NCBI GenBank assembly: GCA_963169105.1
Contig: OY720634.1
Location: forward strand, 112,404,281 to 112,468,280
Origin: Ceriagrion tenellum
Lineage: Eukaryota; Arthropoda; Insecta; Odonata; Coenagrionidae
DNA length: 64,000 nt
Direction: 5' to 3'
Each line of letters starts with the position of its first letter. The stretch's first letter is position 1. The notes beneath the pieces were generated by a model. That model was not told where the DNA came from. It saw nothing but the letters and a program-made list of their open reading frames with translations, and did not search any database. Below, piece after piece: positions 55,881-64,000 of this stretch. The translations under genes and the position numbers were made by a program.

Positions 55881-56817
55881 TTTCGTTTATCCGAACCGAA
55901 AAAGGATGTGATGGGTTTGCGTTCCGCATTGAAACGATGACTCCAATGAGGCGCGGTGGGGGATACAATTGGTAGCGAGGAAAAGAGTGAGTGAGAAGAG
56001 GCATGTGGGGACAAACACAGGCGAGGAGGAGGAACAGATGAAAAGGAGGAGAGGGAGGAGAGACGAAGAGGGGCGGCACCTTTAATGGTTTGGGTCGCTG
56101 GACTGGAATTCCGCCTTTTTGTGTTCTCTTGTGTGCGTGAGGTCGAGGGGCGGGAGGAGGAAATGATTTAAAAGGATTGCGTAACGCGCTGCATGGAAAT
56201 GCATCCCATACAAATCGTGCCCCGCGGGAAGCCAATGAGTTTGCCTTCACTGGAGGGCGCACCAGCCGCTGACAAAGAGTAATCTACATACTACACAGCG
56301 AGCCGCGCCGTAGGGGAGAGTGGCAGAGCACTGATGCAGCCAGGATTTCCTTTGAGCAGAGAGGAATGGGGGAATTCAGAGACGAGAGGTCCACATTGAG
56401 GATAAGAACGGTGAGAGGGGGGAAGATATCTTTGAAAACTAGGAGTAATGGCTAGATAATTAGGGGTGCAAATACGACTGGGTGTTACAGCATGGATACA
56501 TAACCCTGGTATATGATATTAGGACACCAGCCATGAAAAGGGAGGGTAGAGAGAGACGGATGGTATCGTTACAGGTAAATGACGAAGTTGAATCATAAGT
56601 AAACAGAGATTCTAGGGGTTCCAATACTTTCTTCACATTCACTATCGGGACATGGAAGAAAGAATTTTTTACGAATAAGTTCGGTAGCGTATCTCTACTC
56701 TTCAGTCCGTTCAAGAGATAATTTATTATTTGGGTAAATTAACGGCAAAGGTCGGTTTAAATGGTTCCAGATTGTTAACTACATTTCCTACATAAATGTC
56801 TTCCTTCAACTCAACCA
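55881..56817. other. Unassigned DNA, partly purine-rich
   Basis: A purine-rich stretch at 55.97-56.16 kb (GAGGAGGAGGAACAGATG, GAGGAGAGGGAGGAGAG) gives a 131-codon proline-rich frame on the minus strand (56262-55867), which I regard as compositional. Otherwise nothing recognised. Confidence 0.3.
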
Positions 56818-56826
56818 ACGTCCTAC

Positions 56827-57669
56827 TTGGGAATGGGACACAGCGCGGGCGTCTCGGCGCAAGCCGTCTCGACGTAGGGCCGTCTCGGCGCAGGCTATCT
56901 CTGCGCAGGCCGTTTCAGCGCAGGGACGTTTCGGCGCAGAAAGTTTCGGCGCAAAATTCTGACATAATATTTTGAGCGAACGAACAGGAAGGAGAATTAA
57001 CATTTAAAGGAACGAATATTTTATTACCTCTCGTAGGTTCGTTAACTACTTGAGTAAGAGAGAGGTATGAAAGTGCATTGAGTAAGGCCTCGCATATATC
57101 ACGCTTCCTTGAACTTATTCCTAAGCCATTTGTTTTCCAATTAAGAGCCGGGAGGTTGAAATCTTTCCCTATCATTAACACACCTTTGTTTTCGCTCGAG
57201 GTAAACGATAATTGGGAGCCTCGTCACGTAGTCTTTAAAACAGAGGTTCACCGCGTGCATAAAAGATGAACAAGATACGAAAAAGGCCATTATGATAGTA
57301 CCGTTCGTTTTGCTGACCTTTTGCAATAACTGGGATGGAATTGCTTTCAGACCAACAATTAAAAATAAGACAATCTTTTACGTAAATTCAAAACCAATTT
57401 GCTTTCAGACGAAGTTATTAACATGTTACGAACTCCAGCATTCTACGGTATATCACATCATGAGAATGCATAAGGGAAACAGACTGCGGTAGAAACGGGT
57501 TTAAAATGCAATGCAAAAAATATTTTTTATACATTTAATAATACTACAACTAGTCACAATCATAAGAGCATCGTTACTAGCCGAGTGGCTACCGAAAATC
57601 CGGCTGCGCCGAAACGTCCCAGCGCCGTGACGGCTTTCGCCGAGACGGCCGCGCCGAGTTGTCCTAGAC
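56827..57669. mobile_element. Mutator-like fold-back element with minisatellite ends
   Basis: Identical 9-bp repeats ACGTCCTAC (56818-56826 and 57670-57678) flank inverted termini made of tandem GxCGTCTCGGCGCA units: about seven at the left (56840-56955, such as GCCGTCTCGGCGCAG) and four at the right in reverse (57601-57660, such as TGCGCCGAAACGTCCC). A 9-bp duplication with long, repeat-built TIRs fits Mutator-like or fold-back transposons. No transposase is encoded; the interior includes a LINE endonuclease fragment. The 843-bp size and acquired cargo recall Pack-MULE behaviour, but insertion of the LINE into the element is equally possible. Confidence 0.65.
56965..57200 (-). mobile_element. 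LINE endonuclease-domain fragment inside the Mutator-like element
   Basis: The minus strand reads GKDFNLPALNWKTNGLGISS, KRDICEALLNALSYLSLTQV and VNEPTRGNKIFVPLNVNSPS. This is the C-terminal part of the apurinic-type endonuclease domain of non-LTR elements, 'GDFNLPxIDW...LxQVVxxPTRGxNxLDLVLTNSP', with Gly-Asp changed to Gly-Lys-Asp. It is about 80 codons without a stop. It is the only endonuclease fragment in the window; all other LINE pieces are 3' parts, so its presence here is odd for normal 5' truncation and favours capture. Confidence 0.7.
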
Positions 57670-57689
57670 ACGTCCTACCTTTCTTCCAC

Positions 57690-58720
57690 CCGTTTGGAAA
57701 GCCTATTCTTTTCTCCCTTTTCCCCATTGCTCAACATCTTCCCCTCTATCACCGCCTCCAATAGCCCATCACTTTTCATTATTTGTTCCCACCATCTACT
57801 TTCCCTCCGACTAGTCCCCTCCAGAAGTTCATCTCACATACACCACACCATTCACTTCTTTGTTTGTCTTTTTTCCACCGATGCTTCTCCTCCACACTCA
57901 CATTACGAAAGCCTGCAGCCTATGCTCTTCCGCTTCTCTCAGAATCCACTTTTTCCCGCCATAAAACGCTACATCCTTTATTAAAATCTTCCCCAGCCTC
58001 TACTTCATATCCTTACCCAAGGTCGCCGTCATCACCTCCCTCCTTTACTGAGCGCTTCCTTCGCTAGCGCTGTACTCCTTCCATCTTATCATCCAAGTAA
58101 CTAAATTGCTCTACTCGCTCCGGTTTATGCTCTCCTCCTTTTATTAACAACCTTGCTTTCTTCGTCTGAGAGAATTTCATTACTTTCGTTTTTTTCCGAT
58201 TTATCTTCATTCCACATTTCCCGCTTTTCAATACAGCTACCATCGCTTGCTATCCCGTCTATGACCGACTAAACAACGCCGGGTCGCCCGTGAATCTAAC
58301 CGCCTGTATTAGCGGCTTCCAGGATTGGATTGGATTTTTGGGGAGGCGACCGACTGCTAAGGTCTTTTGCACAATAGGGGATAGGTAAGGTAAGAAGGGT
58401 GGATAGAAACCCGGCGTCGGTATTAGCCTGCTCTTAACGAAAGGCGCCAAGGGGACCACGGTTTAACGTCTCATCAGACAGGCGGAGTAATGTACTTGAA
58501 GTGCCCCCCACAAGACACTCAAGTAGGGATCGGGACATGGATAACTTTCCTCTGAAAAACATTCACTTCTTCAGGGATTTGAACCCTGGCAGCTCGTATG
58601 GTTAGCCAGTACTCTAGCCACCACACCAACCCGATCCCAGATGGCTTCCAGCTTTGATTTACACTCCTACATTCAGATTTTTCCATACCTCTCTTACAAT
58701 TTCCACGGTACAAAAATCAA
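57690..58720 (-). mobile_element. LINE RT remnant, palm to tail, split by a SINE
   Basis: Upstream of the SINE (minus strand): EIVREVWKNLNVGV and IKAG. Downstream: IQAVRFTGDPALF (catalytic FADD box changed to FTGD), GMKINRKKTKVMKFSQTKKA, LIKGGEHKPERVEQFSYL, a shifted AKEAF region, RSEWCGVCEMN-like and GEKNRLSKRVEE. This is the longest RT stretch of its family here, covering the active-site box to the tail, yet with many frameshifts. It is not the same copy type as LINE family B. Confidence 0.75.
58323..58642 (-). mobile_element. SINE family 1, full length with target duplication
   Basis: Flanked by identical GGCTTCCAG at 58314-58322 and 58643-58651. On the minus strand: head with GGGTTGGTGTGGTGGCTAGAG and B box GGGTTCAAATCC; body with CTTGAGTGTCTTGTGGGGGG, GGTCCCCTTGGCGCC, GCCTCCCCAAAAATCC; and a short CCAATC repeat tail. 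About 320 bases. The intact duplication and clean boxes make this the youngest copy and the reference for the family. Confidence 0.85.
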
Positions 58721-59999
58721 AAAGCAAGGGCGAAAACTGTAAGATATGAGGTATTACCAGAATTTTTTATTAAAATATAGGTAACTAAATATCTGCTGAG
58801 ACATTATACTCCAAAGACTAGCCAAATTGACACTCACAGATTTCAGTTTAATAAAAATATGTTGATTTTGATTACGAAGTAGCCACAAACCTTTGCAATT
58901 TATGTATGGTTACCTGATTTCAAATGGGTACTTCAGCATATTTCTTAGGCCATCACGATTCCGCATTACAAATAAACGAGTAGTACCGTTAGGCAAACAG
59001 AAGATAAATGCGGCGGAACGGAACGAAAAATACAGTTGCCCTCTGAAATATACAGCTGAGAAGAACTCCAAGGAGACGATAACACACCGGATTTATGATG
59101 CGCATCGTCAGCATGGACGCCCCAGATGACAAAACTACGCGGGAAAAGGTCATCTTTTTTGTACCGAAAGGCACCTCAGGGTGAATAGGTACGGACGGAA
59201 GTCCAAAGATTCACTCAGGACGAGAAAAAAAGGAGGATTTTTTTCACCGAGCCGCTCTCAATGAAGTGGACGGACACCTTCAGTTCAACGCTCGCTCACG
59301 GACGCCGCTCGAATGTATGTATGCACGTGGGTACGTACCAGACGCTTGCACGGCTCGCCGAATCCTGCTCGTTCGTCCGGAACGTGTTTCCGAAATTCGC
59401 TCCGACCTCAGCCCCGCGCGACCCCGGCCCCCCCACCCATAATTTGTGCGCTTGGATGCTCAAGACAGCGCGTGCGTGTTATCAAACCCAAACTAAACTA
59501 TACGTATCATTCGGCATGAGAAGGCCCACAATGGCCACCTAGAGCGTCTAATAATTGCACCAAAATTCACGAGAATCCACCGACGGAGCCTAATTTGAAA
59601 TTGGAATATTCAATCAGATCCCCAAACCAGGAACGAGTGACCGCATATTCCGATTCCCGCGGCTTTGGACCAGCCGCGCATAGCGATAACTGAGCTCCCC
59701 TTTCCCCTAATCTCTAGTTCCTCTTACCGCTCATTTTCAGTCGCGCAGCATTTGGCTAAAAAATGGTAAACTTAGCAACGATTTATTATAGTATTTTCCC
59801 TTGGCCCTGATTAATAGCCGAGAGTGCGTCTAAGGCAATAGCGTAGTGGACAGTTAAAAATTCAGCCAAATTGTAAGCACATCCAATGCCGTCTGGGGAG
59901 GGGAATCACGAAATAAAGGAATTAATATGAGAAGTAACATCACGCGTCACTTCGTAAAAATTGATGATGAACACAACAAATTTACTATTTTCGCACTTA
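58721..59999. other. Unassigned DNA with a GC-rich island at 59.25-59.53 kb
   Basis: The island (ACGGACGCCGCTCG, CCCCGCGCGACCCCGGCC) contains two overlapping plus frames, one beginning MKWTDTFSSTLAHGRRSNVC. No family recognised. The rest is AT-rich. Confidence 0.3.
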
Positions 60000-60007
60000 A
60001 TTATTTG

Positions 60008-60070
60008 TCACCAATCAGGTTTCAACAGTGAGTGTCATTATCAAGGTAGTTGATGACACTCTGTGTAGTA
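60008..60070 (-). ncRNA. Hammerhead-like motif, degenerate
   Basis: On the minus strand CTTGATAATGACACTCACTG is followed by TTGAAACCTGATTGG: the spacing and order TGATxA, stem-like TGACAC/xTGTT, GAAAC of the other cores, with changes. TTGATGATGAAC (about 59.96 kb) and GTTCATCATCAT (about 60.08 kb) form short inverted arms around it. It is probably an eroded member of the fold-back group; catalytic activity is doubtful. Confidence 0.3.
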
Positions 60071-60780
60071 GACGTTCATCATCATGAAATGAATTTATGA
60101 TGGTGGCCTTTTTAAACCATACGGTAAATGAAAGAAACTGTTTACTTCTCATTTCTTCGAAAGCAAAAATCTGAATATTTCAAGATCCCTATCATCTTGG
60201 ACGGGCTCTGTGATAACATATTTTCTCATAATTGAAAGCGATTCTAATGCGCACTCCCACGCATGACACCCACTTTAAGAAACCAAGATGGTGATGCAGT
60301 ATACATAACCCATACACCCAGTTAATATCAAATTATCGTGAAGACATTATCTGGCGTCCAACAAAAACCAGGCACCACAAAAACGGCGAGTAAGTCTCAT
60401 TCAATTCCAAAGCTAATGGTCAAGCACAAATAGCAGACGTGTATAGATTTGATTGGGGCTGCTAATTTTACTACGTAGCAAGATAAAAGACGTTAAATTT
60501 CTAATAGAACAAACACCTCTCTGCGCCTCTTTGAAGCTCTTTCACCAAGTTTAACCAGCTTTCTTAGAACAAATCCAATTCCGCATACTCTTTAAAATCG
60601 GATTTGAAATTGCATGCGCGGTAGGCCATAGCCAGGGCAATGCCTTTCAAATACGCCAGCGCTTTTCTTTTAGAGCAAGCCATTCAGTGCGGATTTCCAA
60701 ACACAGACTTGCACAAATAAACACAACAAATCCACGGACTTCCTTCGGGCATGGCTCAGACAGAGAAAATAATAACGAAT
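60071..60780. other. AT-rich DNA
   Basis: Nothing recognised. Confidence 0.35.
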
Positions 60781-60784
60781 ACAT

Positions 60785-61020
60785 CAGTAAGTTGTAATCT
60801 TTTTCAAAGTATTCTACCGGCTAAGGTAGGTTTTATTGAATGTCAGAGAATCTCCTCCCGGTTTTCCACACTTTCAGGGGCCTATCTCGCAATAACATAT
60901 CCTTTTTTGCCTCAGCACACAATCTACCCTTCTTCATCCTGTTCATAAACCTATTCTCTTTCTTCCTCTTCCCCGTTTGACCAACATTCTTCCCTCTCTT
61001 TTCATTCTTGAGCAAAGGGT
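60785..61020 (-). mobile_element. LINE RT C-terminal tail
   Basis: Minus strand LKNEKRGKNVGQTGKRKKEN, RFMNRMKKGRLCAEAKKDML, LRDRPLKVWKTGRR: the same order as EGRxxGKRGRGRKRIGxLDxMMKxxxYAExKxxAxDR in arthropod LINE tails, and a 3' side with CCTACCTTAGCCGGTAGAAT like the copy at 17.1 kb. Sixty codons remain open. Confidence 0.65.
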
Positions 61021-61395
61021 GTAATGTAGGACCATTATTCTTCCGGGATGATTGGCCACTGTGACAAACTAGTAGAGAAAAAACTCGACGATAAATTTGA
61101 TGATTCGTTTTATTACTTCCCTCGTCTCATAATTACAGCTTAAGAGGAACTTCACTCTAGAAAAATGGACAGTTTATGTCAAAGAAACGTTGATGAAGAC
61201 AAGACCCCAAATCGGAGAAACTCGTATTCACCAATATAGCAGAAATAGACGACCTGAAAAACTAAGATACACCTACCATTTCCACACTGACTTTTTCATC
61301 CTCATTCATATTTTCATCACGGACCCTGCCACACGCTTCACTGGAATTACCCAGTGTATCGCTCAGAGGAATACCAAAGCGACAAAAACCTAACA
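61021..61395. other. AT-rich spacer
   Basis: Nothing recognised. Confidence 0.35.
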
Positions 61396-61830
61396 AACCC
61401 TTATTTGCCCCTAACGACGCGACGCTCGCCGTCACGGTATCCTAGTTACGCGGGCCGGAGCAACGCAAACCCTATCCCACCTCCTACACATCACACGGCA
61501 GATAACTTCCCGGCGCTCTCGGACAAACACGACAGTAAACAAACCACAAGCGGTCCGAGCGATACCATTTCTACCAGCCCAGCGTGGAGGGGGCGTGGAT
61601 GAAGAGGCACGGAGTCGGCGAGGGATGAGATGGGTCACAGGTTAAGGGAATGCATGACCCAATTCGGACAGCAGCGCATCGATCAGGTACCGACCGCTTC
61701 GTCGAATTGGCTGGGTTTGGACTGTGGACGGGGGGGTGGGGGAGAGAGGGAAAATTGTAACCACCCTCTCTTCCGCACAGCCACCCTCAGCTCCAGCGCC
61801 CACGACTTCCGAACCATCAAAACTCGTCAC
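61396..61830. promoter_or_regulatory. GC-rich island
   Basis: CpG-enriched (CGACGCGACGCTCGCCGTC, GGGGCGTGGATGAAGAGG, CGGACGGGGGGGTGGGGG-like run at 61.73 kb) between AT-rich flanks. Frames of 60-80 codons on both strands are unrecognised. No match to repeats in the window. Confidence 0.25.
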
Positions 61831-62194
61831 ATTTTTTTGTTTCGCTGCGCTATTGCAACGACTTTAACATTCTAATTTTTTTTCAAAACTCGTCCAGATT
61901 TTTTAGGCCAATCGATACATAGACACATTACTCAGAAATGAAAATTGTGAAAAATACTCGGTTATGAAAAAATCAAATGATATTAATTACCGCTGGTACA
62001 GGAGTACAACTATGAACATGCTCCAAAAATAAATAAAGTCGTTTCCTCTGGGGGTAATTTTACTAAGGCCGAATATCGGTCCTTCTTGTGTTCGCCACTT
62101 CCTCATTTTCCTCCAACCTAGCATTCAAAACAACATAGAATATTGTAAATATCATTATCCAAAGAACGATTATAAAAAAATCCATGAAATTTCA

Positions 62195-62570
62195 TCAATG
62201 ATATCTACATACTACCTTGCAAGCCACCGCATGGGTGTATAGCAGGGTGTGTTAGGACACCAGCCGGGTAAAGATATAAGGGATTGGGTTTTGGAAATTG
62301 AAATGGTGACGTGTATTATGAGAGTGTATTTAGTGGAGCTCATTTTTTATTGTGATCGCTTTTGGTGCGCGGAAAGAACGAGTTCTTGTACCTATCTGTT
62401 CGGCAATGTATCTCTCTCTTATTTTATCGCTTCTACCAGATCTAGAGATATAGTGAGGCGTCGTGATAATATTCTCTGTGTCGCTCTGAAACACACCAGT
62501 TCTGAATTTCTCCAGCAACCTAAGCCTAGCGAGTAGCCTCCATGTTTCCAGGGACTCCTTAACTTAATCC
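62195..62570 (-). mobile_element. 3' end of LINE family B
   Basis: Minus strand: RLLEKFRTGVFQSDTENIIT, TPHYISRS, SDKIRERYIAEQI and, shifted, RTDRYKNSF. The 3' region matches the copies at 31.4 and 44.1 kb block by block (CTCCACTAAATACACTCTC, CACGTCACCATTTC, GGCTGGTGTCCTAACACA), ending AGTATGTAGATATCAT at the tail. 5'-truncated within the RT C-terminus. Confidence 0.75.
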
Positions 62571-64000
62571 CAGTAAAAGTGGTGAAACACGATACATTAA
62601 GTCCGACGATATGACTAACAACGACACAAAAGTAACATTTCCAAGAAATGCCCAGTATGCTCACTTTCGCTGTCGAGTATCGATATATCAATGTCAAATT
62701 CTCACGTCGCTTTCATTAAAACAGGAAAAACAAAATTTTCAATGCGTTGAGTCCATGCCCACAGCATTCATCTACAGAAAAAACTGACTCGTCCAAAAAT
62801 ATTGTTAAGCTGATTAATACATCCTACAGGAACGAAAACCTTCTGTAATATTAATGAAGATAAACTCCAAAACTAACGGCGTGAGCATAAGCACGGAATA
62901 GAAATGACAGGAAGGCCGGTTGAACTTGAGGTAGATGGGCTTGTATAGGCGCAGCTCAAACGGAGGCGTTAGAATATACTGATCAGAGATTCATCCTAAA
63001 TATGTATTTCAAAATAATATTCGTTCACAATACACTAGAGAAGTAGAAATAATGTAATGAACCAAAAACAAAAAGCCACCTACAGAAAGTACCCAAAGCA
63101 CTTGCTAGAAGAAGGTCTTTCAGTTAAATGGAGCTCCATGAGTAACGACAAGCTGAGGGATACCTATCCGATCGTTTACTTAAGTTACGCCCGCCTTGGA
63201 TAAGGCCTCATTGTGAAGGGCTATTTGATGCCCAGTCATGTATGTCTACCTCTAATTGCGATATCGCCACATCAAACGTTGGTCCGCCTTGATACGGGGA
63301 GGGTGTAATCAGGCGCTTTCGCTATATTCTGTTAAATATAAAAGTTTCCCTAAATGGCCGAGTTCTGTCTTCATTATACTCAGCGGTGCGAGAATTTACT
63401 CTGTATACTAACAAACTCACTTCGAGGTCAAAGTCAGTCAAAAGAAGATAGAAAGGCGCTTGAACAAATTCGACAAATTCGATAAAAAAAGTGAAAGGAA
63501 ATTATAATACGAGGAAAGGGAAATTTGAAAAAAGGATTTAAGGGAGAACGTTACCGCAAAAGGACAAATAGTAACTATAGATGAGATTAATTAATGAAGG
63601 TGAGAGGAATACAGTACTGAAGTATGATAAAATGAACACCAAAAACATGCGTTCTTCGGGTGAACAACCATGAGGCTCTAAGAGATGCATTTAAAAACTT
63701 ACAATGAATGCTTTTCCTTCCACCGGCAAGTCAAGAAAATGAATATACACGCCGCGAGCATAGAAAACTACTTACCCGCTCATCATCCCAAAAATGGATA
63801 ACACAGGTATCTTACAATCACATATCTCGATACAATCGATACTCGACTCAACTCGATACAATCACATAACATAACTGTTGCCATTGCTAGGAATTCCATA
63901 CTAAAAACTGAATTTAAATCTAATGAAATTCTACGGGTAATATCACCGGAACAATTATTACCAGTCTTTTTAAAATTCAGATATTGGGTCATACAAGCAT
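62571..64000. other. AT-rich DNA
   Basis: No gene or repeat recognised. Near 63.82-63.88 kb a few CGATACAATC/ACTCGA units repeat loosely. Confidence 0.4.

Noticed and set aside
55867..56262. 131-codon proline-rich frame
   Set aside because: Lies on the complement of a simple purine-rich tract; low-complexity peptide.
1..64000. CRISPR arrays, operons or prokaryotic defence genes
   Set aside because: No regularly spaced repeats and no dense coding; the window is plainly eukaryotic repeat-rich DNA.

Overview
The window looks like AT-rich nuclear DNA from an arthropod, probably an insect with a large, repeat-rich genome. I infer this from the mix of repeats (5'-truncated LINEs, tRNA-derived SINEs, mariner, Tigger/pogo-like and piggyBac-like ends, Penelope-like pieces), the absence of long open frames (the longest is about 180 codons) and a 200-N scaffold gap. 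The species cannot be named from the sequence alone. No host protein-coding gene, rRNA gene, functional tRNA gene or CRISPR array can be supported. The window is most likely intergenic or intronic.

Left part (1-20 kb). Two or three broken LINE tails lie in tandem at the left edge, then a GC-richer segment with a CRE palindrome, a fold-back element and a Penelope-like reverse transcriptase (RT) scrap. At 8.6-9.5 kb a LINE 3' end is interrupted by a SINE with a 9-bp target duplication. At 10.6-11.5 kb a Tigger-like element contains a piggyBac-like element. LINE, SINE and fold-back pieces follow, then a 1.1-kb element with about 100-bp terminal inverted repeats (TIRs), another GC-rich segment, two more LINE tails and the gap.

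Middle part (20-46 kb). This holds a decayed mariner with matching ends, a quiet homeodomain-site-rich stretch, a fold-back element, a Penelope-like terminal segment, many LINE tails, three of the five copies of a TTAA-ended family, a tRNA-Ser-like SINE, and a LINE of a second clade with RT and a (TGTAGA)n-type tail.

Right part (46-64 kb). This holds a near-perfect hairpin element, two more TTAA-family copies, a three-unit tandem repeat broken by two different insertions, a Mutator-like fold-back element (9-bp target duplication) enclosing a LINE endonuclease fragment, a LINE RT split by a SINE, and more LINE tails. GC/CpG-rich islands recur at about 1.2-1.9, 16.2-16.7, 38.5-39.0, 43.8-44.0, 48.0-48.4, 52.2-52.9, 59.25-59.5 and 61.4-61.8 kb. 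They are the most likely places for promoters or exons, but none contains a recognisable protein.

The strongest unusual theme is a set of short fold-back elements. Several carry the same core, TGATGA...GAAAC followed by CGGGT, between long inverted arms. It resembles the minimal hammerhead ribozymes known from Penelope-like elements.
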